64,000 nucleotides of DNA, from contig JAMKCF010000015.1 in NCBI GenBank assembly GCA_023634235.1, positions 11,628,087 to 11,692,086 of the forward strand, written 5' to 3'. Source of the stretch: Pisaster brevispinus. Lineage: Eukaryota; Echinodermata; Asteroidea; Forcipulatida; Asteriidae. The stretch's first letter is position 1; each line of letters opens with the position of its first letter. This document shows positions 44,943 through 60,266 of this stretch, one piece after another. The translations under genes and the position numbers were made by a program. Under the pieces are notes generated by a model, which worked only from the letters and a program-made list of their open reading frames with translations, made no database searches and was not told where the DNA came from.

Positions 44943-47900
44943 ATGTTAAATCTAAAAGTTATCTCTCTTAACGTTAATGGTTTGAGGGATCAGGTCAAGC
45001 GCCGTCGGGTTTTCCAGTCCTGCAGCAGTGATATTCTTTTGCTGCAGGAGGTCCACGCCTCTGGCTTCCGTGAGGCCAGGGCGTGGGCCAGGGAATTCGG
45101 CGGTGCGGGGTTCTGGTCTTTTGGTACAAAATCAAGTTGCGGGGTAGCCATCTTGCTTTCTAAACGTTTTGTATGGAAGCCGGAGGGCTATTTCCGGGAC
45201 GGTGCGGGTCGACTTGTCTCCGTCACCATCACTGTGCCAGACACAAAGGTCAAAGTTCGCCTTGTAAATTGCTACGCTCCCAATGCACCCGCGGCAAAAC
45301 AGTCTTTCTTCACCACAGAGCTTCCAAAACACACCCAGCACATGCGCAATATTATTCTCGGCGGCGACTTTAACTGCATTCCCAACCCTTATCTAGATGC
45401 CAAAAACACCAATGTTAACCACCAGGGCACGCGCGGTTCCTTTGAGCTCTCCCGGGTCACAAAGCAGTGCGGCCTGGTGGATGGCTGGCGAGCTCAGCAC
45501 CCTAACTGTAAACGTTTCACATGGCACAGTGGTGACGGCACTAGGGCGACCCGCATTGATAGGATTTATCTCTCCCGGGAATTAGCCTCCAGGGCACAGA
45601 ACGAAATAGTTTCAGTCCCACTCTCGGACCACGACATGGTTTCCACCCAAGTCCAAATTTCTAGTGGCAACTTCGGCCGTGGTTCCTGGAAACTTAATAC
45701 GTCTTATCTCAACGACGGATTATTCCAGCGGACCATACGGGCCGAAGTGGGCAATCACCAAAAAGACAAGGGTAAATTTAATACTCTCTCCGAGTGGTGG
45801 GACTGTGGGAAAAAACACATAAAAAGAGCCGCTATTTCGTTCTGTGTTCAAGCTTCCAGAAAGCGTAATCTTGAAATCAAGGGAATCTTGAAGGAGCTCA
45901 ATACACTTCAAAATGAATTAGACAGTGGAAATGAAAATGTAGCCCATGCACTGAAATTGACAGAAACCAAGTATACCGAAATTATGAAAAAACATATTCC
46001 CAAATCTAGTAACTCTAGTGCCCCCAAAATCACTGGGGAAAAACTATTCAACGGACCCACTTCCCATGACCCTGATCTAAAACGTATGCCAAATTTAAAA
46101 AGCCCTGATGGCCGCATCACTCATGACCCAGCGGAAATGACGGCCACATGCAGGCAGTTTTACCAAGACCTGTACACAACAACACCTGTCAATCAAAGTG
46201 AAATTGAGCTCCTCCTTGATTCCGTTGATGTGATGCTGAGCCCTGTGCAACGTGAGTTGCTCGAGGGCCCCGTGTCATTGACCGAGGTCAGAGCGGCATT
46301 GTACAGTATGGACACAGGCAAGTCGCCCGGGTCGGACGGCTTGCCTGCCGAGTTCTACCGTACGTTCTTCAGCGAGGTTGGGCAAGATATTTGCGACGTG
46401 CTCAACTCGTCCTTTGCGGAGGGCGAGTTGAGCTCCACCCAGAAAACGGGTTTAATTGCTCTGATCCACAAAAAAGGTGACAGAGACGATTTAAATAATT
46501 GGCGCCCAATCTCACTGTTGAACGTGGACTACAAGATACTTTCCAAAATACTCGCCACCAGAGTCAGGAAAATTTTGCACAATATCATTAATATTGACCA
46601 AACTTGCTCGGTGGCGGGTAGGTCCATACTGGACAATGCCCACCTCTTAAGGAATATTCAAGATTACGCTGAACAAAAGAACCTAGGCGTTGTGCTCGTG
46701 TCGCTCGATCAACAAAAAGCTTTCGACAGGGTCAATAGGGACTATCTTCGGCAGGTTTTGGAAAGATTCGGCTTCGGTACCAATTTCTTGCAGTGGTACG
46801 ACATCATGTACAAAGATATTAACAGTTCAGTGATTTGTAACGGGAACATCTCGGAACCCTTTTCAATCACCCGTGGGGTTAGGCAGGGATGTCCCCTTTC
46901 TCCACTCCTGTACGTCCTTGCCCTAGAACCCCTCGGGTGTGCGATAAGGGCCGATATGAATATTCATGGAGTTAAACTTCCCGGGGGTACCGAAGCCAAA
47001 ATTTCCATGTATGCCGATGATGCCACGTTGATCCTGTCGGACGACAGATCAATTAAAAATAGCTTCAAAATGATCGAGCGATTCGAGCGCGCGTCTGGGG
47101 CAAAACTCAACCAGCGTAAATCCCAGGGCCTCTATCTTGGTAGATGGAGGGGGAGACGGGATGGCCCGGTTGACATACCCTGGGTGGACTCCGCCAAAAT
47201 CATAGGCCAAAAATTCGGCAAAGATCGCCACGGCATGTGGGATAGTAAAATTGAGGAAATTGAACGTGCTGTCAAAAGTTGGGACGGCAATGACTTGACA
47301 ATGAAAGGGAGGGTGGCCGTTGTCAACACCTTTATTTTGCCGAAGATTTGGTTTGTGGCGGAAGTCGACCCGCCCCGGGGGAGGGAGGTCAAACTCATCA
47401 ACCGTTTGATTTTTCCCTTCATCTGGGGCCACAAGGGTGAATTTGTTAGCCGGGCCACAATGTGTCTCCCTCCATCAAAGGGAGGCTTTGGGGTTACAAA
47501 TATTGAAGATAAGGTGGCTGCCATGCAAGGTACACACATCAAACAGATATTAAGTGATACAAAGCCGAAGTGGAAGGCTCTGGCCAAGTATTGGTGCGCA
47601 ATGTCCCTGCGTGCGCAAAACGCAAATTTAGTCCGCGCAAACATGCCGCTGTGCGATACCATGCCAGAGTTCTACACTTCGGTCATCACAATTTACAGAA
47701 CAAACGCTCAACACATACAAGACTGGTCAAAAATCACACACAAATTGTACCTTGCAACCGTGCTTGAGTGCCGGGGGACCGAACCCAAAGTACAACGGGA
47801 CTCCCCGGGTAAAGACTGGGCCACCATATGGGAGAGGAGTCTGAACAAAAAACTTCAGAATCGCCATGTGGCGCTAAACTTCAAAGCCGTACACAAGATC

Positions 47901-48278
47901 CTGCCCACTGGCGACCGGCTTATGAAAAGGACTCCCGACCCTGGCCACTGCCCCCACTGTACTCGGGTGGAAACCGTGGAACATCTGTTCACCGAGTGCA
48001 GTGTGGTCAAACCAGCGGCCACGTGGCTCAGTCAGTACCTGGGCAGTTTCAATAATGCGCAAAACCTCCCCGACAGGGACACCCTGATTTATTCTCTCTT
48101 CAAGAAGCCGAAAACAAAACAACAGGAAATGGAGATGGTGAAAGCCTTGAGTTTGTTCAGGATGGTCGTGTGGCTGGCTCGCAACGAGGCAAAATTCGAT
48201 GCCAAACCCACCACAGCTACAGCCATCCTGTCCAGGCTCGAGGCATTACTCGGTGTCCGTGTCGGGGATGGGACCTGA
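44943..48278 (+). CDS. Retrotransposon ORF2: APE endonuclease and reverse transcriptase
   Basis: 1111 residues from the Met before LNLKVISLNVNG. An upstream in-frame Met at 44871 would add 24 hydrophobic residues and is less likely. Endonuclease (about 1-235): SLNVNG (N10/N12), QE (35-36), GGDFN (140-144), SDHD (228-231), the catalytic set of AP-endonuclease-like LINE nucleases. Reverse transcriptase (about 430-720): KSPGSDGLPAEFY from 460, SLDQQKAFDRVN (587, D589), GVRQGCPLSPLLY (645) and YADD (690-693, at 47010-47021). C-terminal knuckle CPHCTRVETVEHLFTEC (C1003, C1006, H1014, C1019). It nicks the U2 gene and copies the element's RNA there by target-primed reverse transcription. No stop or frameshift is seen. 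Confidence 0.95.
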   Translation: MLNLKVISLNVNGLRDQVKRRRVFQSCSSDILLLQEVHASGFREARAWAREFGGAGFWSFGTKSSCGVAILLSKRFVWKPEGYFRDGAGRLVSVTITVPDTKVKVRLVNCYAPNAPAAKQSFFTTELPKHTQHMRNIILGGDFNCIPNPYLDAKNTNVNHQGTRGSFELSRVTKQCGLVDGWRAQHPNCKRFTWHSGDGTRATRIDRIYLSRELASRAQNEIVSVPLSDHDMVSTQVQISSGNFGRGSWKLNTSYLNDGLFQRTIRAEVGNHQKDKGKFNTLSEWWDCGKKHIKRAAISFCVQASRKRNLEIKGILKELNTLQNELDSGNENVAHALKLTETKYTEIMKKHIPKSSNSSAPKITGEKLFNGPTSHDPDLKRMPNLKSPDGRITHDPAEMTATCRQFYQDLYTTTPVNQSEIELLLDSVDVMLSPVQRELLEGPVSLTEVRAALYSMDTGKSPGSDGLPAEFYRTFFSEVGQDICDVLNSSFAEGELSSTQKTGLIALIHKKGDRDDLNNWRPISLLNVDYKILSKILATRVRKILHNIINIDQTCSVAGRSILDNAHLLRNIQDYAEQKNLGVVLVSLDQQKAFDRVNRDYLRQVLERFGFGTNFLQWYDIMYKDINSSVICNGNISEPFSITRGVRQGCPLSPLLYVLALEPLGCAIRADMNIHGVKLPGGTEAKISMYADDATLILSDDRSIKNSFKMIERFERASGAKLNQRKSQGLYLGRWRGRRDGPVDIPWVDSAKIIGQKFGKDRHGMWDSKIEEIERAVKSWDGNDLTMKGRVAVVNTFILPKIWFVAEVDPPRGREVKLINRLIFPFIWGHKGEFVSRATMCLPPSKGGFGVTNIEDKVAAMQGTHIKQILSDTKPKWKALAKYWCAMSLRAQNANLVRANMPLCDTMPEFYTSVITIYRTNAQHIQDWSKITHKLYLATVLECRGTEPKVQRDSPGKDWATIWERSLNKKLQNRHVALNFKAVHKILPTGDRLMKRTPDPGHCPHCTRVETVEHLFTECSVVKPAATWLSQYLGSFNNAQNLPDRDTLIYSLFKKPKTKQQEMEMVKALSLFRMVVWLARNEAKFDAKPTTATAILSRLEALLGVRVGDGT

Positions 48279-48541
48279 TCCTTTAAACCGCAACAAGGGT
48301 GGCAGTATTCGATTAGTTTCATCTTGTTCCAAGTTAGGCATATCCCACATAAGAGTCGATTATATCCTTATTTTTCCTGAAAGAGGTTGATTGACGTCGT
48401 CACTACAGAAGGCACATGTAAAAGATTAATTGAAAAACTACTGTAATTTTTGTAAATAACCATGAGCTTTCATGGTCTGTGCATTAACTGTATGAGAAAG
48501 CCCGAATGGCTTATTTGGAATAATAAACCATTTTATAAACC
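48279..48541 (+). other. Retrotransposon 3' UTR with two hairpins
   Basis: ACCATGA-GCTT-TCATGGT (48459-48476) and AAGCC-CGAAT-GGCTT (48498-48512) are perfect short hairpins just before the 3' end. They are plausible recognition structures for the element's own reverse transcriptase. An AATAAA lies at 48520-48526. Confidence 0.6.
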
Positions 48542-48693
48542 GTATCTGTTCTTTTCAGAATAATATCTGAAATGCTGCTCATCGAGCAGCAAGTATATTA
48601 ATCTGATTTTTGGATGATCGGCCATGGAAGAGGGGCTTGCCCCGTCCTGGCCACGGGTTGGCCCGGTTTTGCACTACTGCCGGGATCGGCCCA
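48542..48693 (+). ncRNA. U2: U2 snRNA 3' fragment (R7), after the retrotransposon
   Basis: Starts with the right target copy GTATCTGTTCTTTT (48542-48555), then stem IIa, Sm site and the 3' stem-loops of U2. It lacks its own 5' end and promoter. Confidence 0.93.
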
Positions 48694-48835
48694 CACTCCC
48701 CTCTTGGGGAAATCAATAAAAAAAAAAGTCAGGTTTGATTTTCAACTTTTGTTTTGCTGAGATTGTCTTGAGTTTGTTTTGTTTGTCAACAAATCATGGA
48801 TGGTTTCGACGCCCACGTCCGCAACGCTTGCCTAA

Positions 48836-49237
<402 letters not shown>

Positions 49238-50063
49238 GCAGTAACCCTGCTAAGAATCCCACATTGAAAACAACGGCTCTTTTCAGAGCCACCACAAGTT
49301 CAAAAAAGAGATAAACAACTTGTCTATTCGTTTCCTACACTCCTATCTTCCTTTTGTTGTCCTATATTTCTGTTTAAATTACGTTTAAATACAAAGTACA
49401 TAAAGTCTAAAACACTATTGGGGCACTCACTGTCCATAAGTAACATCGTTTAAACAAAATTAAAACCACCGACACCCACCATTCTTAATGTTAGACGTCA
49501 TGGCGATACTCCCGAAACTGTTTCTTGTTATGGCAAAGGAAACTCAACCGTCCGTGGGGGAGTCTTTTCCCTTTTCCAAAATGGAGGTGGAATTCTATTG
49601 ATACTGTTTTTATAAGTTGTTTGTTGGTCCCCCACGTAATGTTTGGGGTATTATTCAATGAAGTTGTTTGTTGAGGGTTGAAATCTGTTTACAAGTCCTT
49701 TCTTGCGCTTTTAATTTGTGTTTGTTTTGTTTTTGTTGTATTTTTCCCTCCCTCCCCTCTTTTCTTTTCGTCTTCAACAAATTACTTCTCAGACAATAAT
49801 GAGCTGCCAACCGTATTCCGTTAAGCATAATTATTTTCTACGATTACTTAGTTTTTCCTATGCTTAAGCAGCTACCTCCATTGTGTCAGCTTTGGCCCCG
49901 ATGATGACCACTCAAGCGGTTCTGGCGGGATTTGCCCTGAATGGCCATGAGCAAATCCAATTGCGTCCCCGCCTTTGTCAGGGGCGATCCTTCAACGGGC
50001 ATCCCAATCCTTTAAGAGGAGCTGCTATGCTGGCGACTTGGACCACAACTTTGAAAACAGTAA

Positions 50064-50483
<420 letters not shown>

Positions 50484-51328
50484 GAAACTCGTTTCTACTA
50501 AACAAAACGGCTCTTTTCAGAGCCACCACTTCTTTAAAGAGATTTTGTAATCATGCCCTGTGTTATCGTTCTCCGTTTTATTTCCTTCAAACTTACAAAA
50601 ATTGATTTTAACTAGATCCCCTTATTACATAAGTTAGCTTCCTCAACAAGTATAACAGAAAACATGTTTCCAATGTTGAATGTGGCCCCTTTCTGGCATG
50701 ACTTCAATAGCCTGCTCTATAATTGCAGATTCACAGATTATAACTGTAAACTGTTACATTACATCGTTTTTTTTCCTCTTTTTTCTTCTCTTCTTTTCTT
50801 TTCAGTGGGTGACTATCACCCCACGCACTCACTAGCTCGCCCGCTCGTCCATTATTTTATTCACTTCCATTCATTGTCTGTTAAAAATTGATACATTTTT
50901 GTATCCACCCATTTCTTTGGGATTGGCGCTCTATGTTTTTGTGCATATTTCTTCTTCTTGGGAAATAATCGGTACACTAAAATTAGTATGAATGTAATTT
51001 GGTTGGTTTGAACTGGACCAAAGTGAGGTTCTATTTCGTTTATATTAAAAGTAATAGTAACTGTTTGTTTTCAATGGTTGCCTGCCCAATTCAAACACCC
51101 ATTTCGGGAAGGGGAAGTTTTGGACCCCCCCCCCCATACTGGTTGTACAATATTAGAAAATCACCAGACCGCTTCACTGCCCACAGGGTGAGGCGCGAAT
51201 TGTAACAATGGCCACTGGACACCGGATCCTCCAGGCGCAGTATAAAGCTAAACGTTCTCCGTTGTACGGGCCATCAGTCTGATTTTGTCTATCAATTCAG
51301 TACGCTTCAAATAAACACTCTAGTCACC

Positions 51329-51697
51329 ATGCCTCCTAAAGCAAGTGGAAAGGGACAGAAGAAAGCCGGTAACACCAAGGGTCCACTCCGGACAGACAAG
51401 AAGAGGCGACGTCGCCGCAAGGAGAGCTACGGAATTTACATCTACAAGGTCATGAAGCAGGTCCATCCCGACACGGGAATTTCGAGCAAGGCGATGTCCA
51501 TCATGAACAGCTTCGTAAACGATATCTTCGAGCGCATTGCCGCCGAGTCTTCTCGATTGGCACACTACAACAAGAAATCAACCATCACCAGCCGAGAGGT
51601 CCAGACTGCAGTTCGACTCCTTCTCCCCGGTGAGCTGGCCAAGCACGCTGTCAGTGAGGGCACCAAGGCGGTCACCAAGTACACAACTTCAAAATAA
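51329..51697 (+). CDS. H2B: Histone H2B (R8)
   Basis: Intact 122 residues. Stem-loop 51727-51742, followed by AAAGAGAGA (as in class A). Confidence 0.97.
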   Translation: MPPKASGKGQKKAGNTKGPLRTDKKRRRRRKESYGIYIYKVMKQVHPDTGISSKAMSIMNSFVNDIFERIAAESSRLAHYNKKSTITSREVQTAVRLLLPGELAKHAVSEGTKAVTKYTTSK

Positions 51698-52718
51698 GCT
51701 GGCCCGAGGTCATGCATAATCCAAACGGCTCTTTTCAGAGCCAACACATTTCCCAAAGAGAGATTTAAACATGCGTGTCGTATTGACTTCCCCCGCCATC
51801 CCTCCACAGTTTTTATCACATAAAATAACATAACATGATTTTATTACAAGAACATTATTTCATGGTGTTACAAGAACCTTAATTTATTAAGATATAACCT
51901 TAATTTATGATGAGTAGGTCCTTCCTGCCGTTTCTTTCCGCTTTTAAAGTTTATAATTTCATATAAAGAAGAAGATAATTATTCGAGTCCAAATCATCTT
52001 GAACAATGTTTTAATAAGCTAGTTTATCATTTTTTGGCGTTTATAGGCACATGCATTGCTCATTTTAAACTTCTGTTCTTTTTTGGTATTTCCTTCTCTG
52101 ATTATAGGCAGTTCAAAGGCCACGCTCGGCTTTCATAAGTTTCTGGATGCAACTGTGACATCGAGTTAAGTGAGGGTCAACACATCCAACTTGAAGGCGT
52201 ACATACATTTTGGGTAGGTTGCACTTTACCTTTCCTTTTTTTTTGGGGGGGGGGGCCGCTGGTTGTCTTGATGCCATACTCTACTTCAACATCACGACAA
52301 CATTAATTTACACAATTTAAACAAAGAGAAACAAATTTAATCTAAATATATACACAAACAAACACACACCCAAAAAAACAACAACATGACGTTTGTTTGT
52401 CACTTTGGGTCATTGATGTTTTTGCTGTTGTTGTTGTTGTCGTCGTCGTCGTCGTCGTCGTCCTTCTCCTTCTTTTCCGTGGGTGGGAACCACAGTAATT
52501 ATCCCTCAATCGACCAGCGTGCTGCCGCTGGTCGGCCCCGCCGAGGAGAATGCTCCGCTGACCCCGGACCCCCGGGCGCGTCCATGCGAGGAGAAACCTG
52601 ATTGGTGCATTCAGGATCCCCCAGAACGCCATAAGTACCCTCCTGACAGTCCACGGTGTCATTCCCAAGAACTACAACGCTAAGCGTGTCTTTCAGTTTC
52701 TTGCTAAGTAAGTAATAA

Positions 52719-53102
<384 letters not shown>

Positions 53103-54040
53103 ATTCATATCTTGCTAGACTACTAAACCAAACGGCTCTTACGGAGCCACCACATTAATCCAAAGAGAGATTCTAAACTTGATTGCATTTGTAAGGCCCC
53201 GAAGTTAAATTAGAAATTATTCCTTATGATTCCTTTCTTTGGTTTCTTCACATGACTTTCTTTTCCATCCAGCTTTTCTTTTTAAAACATAAACAAGCGG
53301 GTTTATCACTTCATTAAAAAAAGTCCTACAGAGAACAGAAAAACATTAAATTTTGTTGCTACTCGTTAAAAAACACCAAAAAACCAAGGTGAAAACAACG
53401 TCTGCGAAATATTAACGAACGAAATTGCTTAGCACACCCAACCCCATGCAACAACAAGGTGAAAAATATAATCTGGAGAGAGGCTCTATCCTCTTTTTAT
53501 GTCTCGATCCATTAATCTTTGTATTTCCGCCTTTCTTTCCTAAACCCCGCTGTTTTGTTTTATTCAGTATTTTCCCCCTTCTCTAATTCCGCAAACCGCC
53601 CGTAGCGTGTGTGTGTGTACACACAGTACATCACACACATGTTGTTTCTATGTACAATTTTTATGCGTAATGAGCATCCCACAGCGAGTACTGTGTTGTG
53701 TTTTGCGTGTTTGCAATGTCCATTGTCTTAACGCGCGCGAAAACAAAAATAGACACGCGCGACAAACACTTCCCACCCAGGCAACACTGTACAACGTCAA
53801 CATAAACTCAGAATTCACATGTACTTGCGTATAGCATGCGTTAACACTTGGTTGTATTGCAGTTTTCGTGCAAGCGCTTGCTTTGTGTACAATCAGAGTT
53901 GCGGTATATTTTGCACCCCCAATGTTTCCCGTGTGTGGCGAGTTGGCAAAAAGTAACAGCGCCCTCTTGTGGCACCATGGCATCTCGTGTGACTCGTGTC
54001 ATTGCGGAGGCTGCATTATTCTTGGGAAAACTTTGTGAGT

Positions 54041-54227
54041 ATCGCTTCTCGGCCTTTTGGCTAAGATCATGTGTAGTATCTGTTCTTTTCAGAATAATAT
54101 CTGAAATGCTGCTCATCGAGCAGCAAGTATATTAATCTGATTTTTGGATGATCGGCCATGGAAGAGGGGCTTGCCCCGTCCTGGCCACGGGTTGGCCCGG
54201 TTTTGCACTACTGCCGGGATCGGCCCA
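54041..54227 (+). ncRNA. U2: U2 spliceosomal snRNA (R8)
   Basis: 187-nt canonical copy with GTAGTA, GATC and Sm site. Confidence 0.95.
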
Positions 54228-54369
54228 CACTCCCCTCTTGGGGAAATCAATAAAAAAAAAAGTCAGGTTTGATTTTCAACTTTTGTTTTGCTGAGATTGT
54301 CTTGAGTTTGTTTTGTTTGTCAACAAATCATGGATGGTTTCGACGCCCACGTCCGCAACGCTTGCCTAA

Positions 54370-54771
<402 letters not shown>

Positions 54772-55597
54772 GCAGTAACCCTGCTAAGAATCCCACATTG
54801 AAAACAACGGCTCTTTTCAGAGCCACCACAAGTTCAAAAAAGAGATAAACAACTTGTCTATTCGTTTCCTACACTCCTATCTTCCTTTTGTTGTCCTATA
54901 TTTCTGTTTAAATTACGTTTAAATACAAAGTACATAAAGTCTAAAACACTATTGGGGCACTCACTGTCCATAAGTAACATCGTTTAAACAAAATTAAAAC
55001 CACCGACACCCACCATTCTTAATGTTAGACGTCATGGCGATACTCCCGAAACTGTTTCTTGTTATGGCAAAGGAAACTCAACCGTCCGTGGGGGAGTCTT
55101 TTCCCTTTTCCAAAATGGAGGTGGAATTCTATTGATACTGTTTTTATAAGTTGTTTGTTGGTCCCCCACGTAATGTTTGGGGTATTATTCAATGAAGTTG
55201 TTTGTTGAGGGTTGAAATCTGTTTACAAGTCCTTTCTTGCGCTTTTAATTTGTGTTTGTTTTGTTTTTGTTGTATTTTTCCCTCCCTCCCCTCTTTTCTT
55301 TTCGTCTTCAACAAATTACTTCTCAGACAATAATGAGCTGCCAACCGTATTCCGTTAAGCATAATTATTTTCTACGATTACTTAGTTTTTCCTATGCTTA
55401 AGCAGCTACCTCCATTGTGTCAGCTTTGGCCCCGATGATGACCACTCAAGCGGTTCTGGCGGGATTTGCCCTGAATGGCCATGAGCAAATCCAATTGCGT
55501 CCCCGCCTTTGTCAGGGGCGATCCTTCAACGGGCATCCCAATCCTTTAAGAGGAGCTGCTATGCTGGCGACTTGGACCACAACTTTGAAAACAGTAA

Positions 55598-56017
<420 letters not shown>

Positions 56018-56864
56018 GAAACTCGTTTCTACTAAACAAAACGGCTCTTTTCAGAGCCACCACTTCTTTAAAGAGATTTTGTAATCATGCCCTGTGTTAT
56101 CGTTCTCCGTTTTATTTCCTTCAAACTTACAAAAATTGATTTTAACTAGATCCCCTTATTACATAAGTTAGCTTCCTCAACAAGTATAACAGAAAACATG
56201 TTTCCAATGTTGAATGTGGCCCCTTTCTGGCATGACTTCAATAGCCTGCTCTATAATTGCAGATTCACAGATTATAACTGTAAACTGTTACATTACATCG
56301 TTTTTTTTCCTCTTTTTTCTTCTCTTCTTTTCTTTTCAGTGGGTGACTATCACCCCACGCACTCACTAGCTCGCCCGCTCGTCCATTATTTTATTCACTT
56401 CCATTCATTGTCTGTTAAAAATTGATACATTTTTGTATCCACCCATTTCTTTGGGATTGGCGCTCTATGTTTTTGTGCATATTTCTTCTTCTTGGGAAAT
56501 AATCGGTACACTAAAATTAGTATGAATGTAATTTGGTTGGTTTGAACTGGACCAAAGTGAGGTTCTATTTCGTTTATATTAAAAGTAATAGTAACTGTTT
56601 GTTTTCAATGGTTGCCTGCCCAATTCAAACACCCATTTCGGGAAGGGGAAGTTTTGGACCCCCCCCCCCCCATACTGGTTGTACAATATTAGAAAATCAC
56701 CAGACCGCTTCACTGCCCACAGGGTGAGGCGCGAATTGTAACAATGGCCACTGGACACCGGATCCTCCAGGCGCAGTATAAAGCTAAACGTTCTCCGTTG
56801 TACGGGCCATCAGTCTGATTTTGTCTATCAATTCAGTACGCTTCAAATAAACACTCTAGTCACC

Positions 56865-57233
56865 ATGCCTCCTAAAGCAAGTGGAAAGGGACAGAAGAAA
56901 GCCGGTAACACCAAGGGTCCACTCCGGACAGACAAGAAGAGGCGACGTCGCCGCAAGGAGAGCTACGGAATTTACATCTACAAGGTCATGAAGCAGGTCC
57001 ATCCCGACACGGGAATTTCGAGCAAGGCGATGTCCATCATGAACAGCTTCGTAAACGATATCTTCGAGCGCATTGCCGCCGAGTCTTCTCGATTGGCACA
57101 CTACAACAAGAAATCAACCATCACCAGCCGAGAGGTCCAGACTGCAGTTCGACTCCTTCTCCCCGGTGAGCTGGCCAAGCACGCTGTCAGTGAGGGCACC
57201 AAGGCGGTCACCAAGTACACAACTTCAAAATAA
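56865..57233 (+). CDS. H2B: Histone H2B (R9)
   Basis: Intact 122 residues. Stem-loop 57263-57278. Confidence 0.97.
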   Translation: MPPKASGKGQKKAGNTKGPLRTDKKRRRRRKESYGIYIYKVMKQVHPDTGISSKAMSIMNSFVNDIFERIAAESSRLAHYNKKSTITSREVQTAVRLLLPGELAKHAVSEGTKAVTKYTTSK

Positions 57234-58249
57234 GCTGGCCCGAGGTCATGCATAATCCAAACGGCTCTTTTCAGAGCCAACACATTTCCCAAAGAGAGAT
57301 TTAAACATGCGTGTCGTATTGACTTCCCCCGCCATCCCTCCACAGTTTTTATCACATAAAATAACATAACATGATTTTATTACAAGAACATTATTTCATG
57401 GTGTTACAAGAACCTTAATTTATTAAGATATAACCTTAATTTATGATGAGTAGGTCCTTCCTGCCGTTTCTTTCCGCTTTTAAAGTTTATAATTTCATAT
57501 AAAGAAGAAGATAATTATTCGAGTCCAAATCATCTTGAACAATGTTTTAATAAGCTAGTTTATCATTTTTTGGCGTTTATAGGCACATGCATTGCTCATT
57601 TTAAACTTCTGTTCTTTTTTGGTATTTCCTTCTCTGATTATAGGCAGTTCAAAGGCCACGCTCGGCTTTCATAAGTTTCTGGATGCAACTGTGACATCGA
57701 GTTAAGTGAGGGTCAACACATCCAACTTGAAGGCGTACATACATTTTGGGTAGGTTGCACTTTACCTTTCCTTTTTTTTTTGGGGGGGGGGGGCCGCTGG
57801 TTGTCTTGATGCCATACTCTACTTCAACATCACGACAACATTAATTTACACAATTTAAACAAAGAGAAACAAATTTAATCTAAATATATACACAAACAAA
57901 CACACACCCAAAAAAACAACAACATGACGTTTGTTTGTCACTTTGGGTCATTGATGTTTTTGCTGTTGTTGTTGTTGTCGTCGTCGTCGTCGTCGTCGTC
58001 CTTCTCCTTCTTTTCCGTGGGTGGGAACCACAGTAATTATCCCTCAATCGACCAGCGTGCTGCCGCTGGTCGGCCCCGCCGAGGAGAATGCTCCGCTGAC
58101 CCCGGACCCCCGGGCGCGTCCATGCGAGGAGAAACCTGATTGGTGCATTCAGGATCCCCCAGAACGCCATAAGTACCCTCCTGACAGTCCACGGTGTCAT
58201 TCCCAAGAACTACAACGCTAAGCGTGTCTTTCAGTTTCTTGCTAAGTAA

Positions 58250-58597
<348 letters not shown>

Positions 58598-59535
58598 ATT
58601 CATATCTTGCTAGACTACTAAACCAAACGGCTCTTACGGAGCCACCACATTAATCCAAAGAGAGATTCTAAACTTGATTGCATTTGTAAGGCCCCGAAGT
58701 TAAATTAGAAATTATTCCTTATGATTCCTTTCTTTGGTTTCTTCACATGACTTTCTTTTCCATCCAGCTTTTCTTTTTAAAACATAAACAAGCGGGTTTA
58801 TCACTTCATTAAAAAAAGTCCTACAGAGAACAGAAAAACATTAAATTTTGTTGCTACTCGTTAAAAAACACCAAAAAACCAAGGTGAAAACAACGTCTGC
58901 GAAATATTAACGAACGAAATTGCTTAGCACACCCAACCCCATGCAACAACAAGGTGAAAAATATAATCTGGAGAGAGGCTCTATCCTCTTTTTATGTCTC
59001 GATCCATTAATCTTTGTATTTCCGCCTTTCTTTCCTAAACCCCGCTGTTTTGTTTTATTCAGTATTTTCCCCCTTCTCTAATTCCGCAAACCGCCCGTAG
59101 CGTGTGTGTGTGTACACACAGTACATCACACACATGTTGTTTCTATGTACAATTTTTATGCGTAATGAGCATCCCACAGCGAGTACTGTGTTGTGTTTTG
59201 CGTGTTTGCAATGTCCATTGTCTTAACGCGCGCGAAAACAAAAATAGACACGCGCGACAAACACTTCCCACCCAGGCAACACTGTACAACGTCAACATAA
59301 ACTCAGAATTCACATGTACTTGCGTATAGCATGCGTTAACACTTGGTTGTATTGCAGTTTTCGTGCAAGCGCTTGCTTTGTGTACAATCAGAGTTGCGGT
59401 ATATTTTGCACCCCCAATGTTTCCCGTGTGTGGCGAGTTGGCAAAAAGTAACAGCGCCCTCTTGTGGCACCATGGCATCTCGTGTGACTCGTGTCATTGC
59501 GGAGGCTGCATTATTCTTGGGAAAACTTTGTGAGT

Positions 59536-59722
59536 ATCGCTTCTCGGCCTTTTGGCTAAGATCATGTGTAGTATCTGTTCTTTTCAGAATAATATCTGAA
59601 ATGCTGCTCATCGAGCAGCAAGTATATTAATCTGATTTTTGGATGATCGGCCATGGAAGAGGGGCTTGCCCCGTCCTGGCCACGGGTTGGCCCGGTTTTG
59701 CACTACTGCCGGGATCGGCCCA
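59536..59722 (+). ncRNA. U2: U2 spliceosomal snRNA (R9)
   Basis: 187-nt canonical copy, same as R8. Confidence 0.95.
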
Positions 59723-59864
59723 CACTCCCCTCTTGGGGAAATCAATAAAAAAAAAAGTCAGGTTTGATTTTCAACTTTTGTTTTGCTGAGATTGTCTTGA
59801 GTTTGTTTTGTTTGTCAACAAATCATGGATGGTTTCGACGCCCACGTCCGCAACGCTTGCCTAA

Positions 59865-60266
<402 letters not shown>

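Larger units (their letters stand above)
43655..48541 (+). mobile_element. U2-targeted non-LTR retrotransposon, Keno-like (Tx1/L1-type), full length
   Basis: About 4.89 kb with a short 5' UTR (43655-43720), ORF1 (43721-44839), ORF2 (44943-48278) and a 263-bp 3' UTR ending ATTTTATAAACC without a poly-A tail. It lies within U2 in the sense orientation, flanked by a 14-bp duplication. Both frames are open, so the copy is young and may be active. APE-type endonuclease plus U2 targeting fits the Keno family of the Tx1 clade. The other known U2-targeting lineage, Utopia, has a restriction-like endonuclease and does not fit. Family name is inference from target and domains. Confidence 0.93.

Noticed and set aside
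48190..48325. Minus-strand open frames within ORF2 of the retrotransposon
   Set aside because: Shadow frames without features. ORF2 on the plus strand explains the region.
43655..48541. Assignment of the element to Utopia, the other U2-targeting LINE lineage
   Set aside because: Utopia carries a restriction-like endonuclease. This ORF2 starts with an APE-type endonuclease (GGDFN, SDHD).
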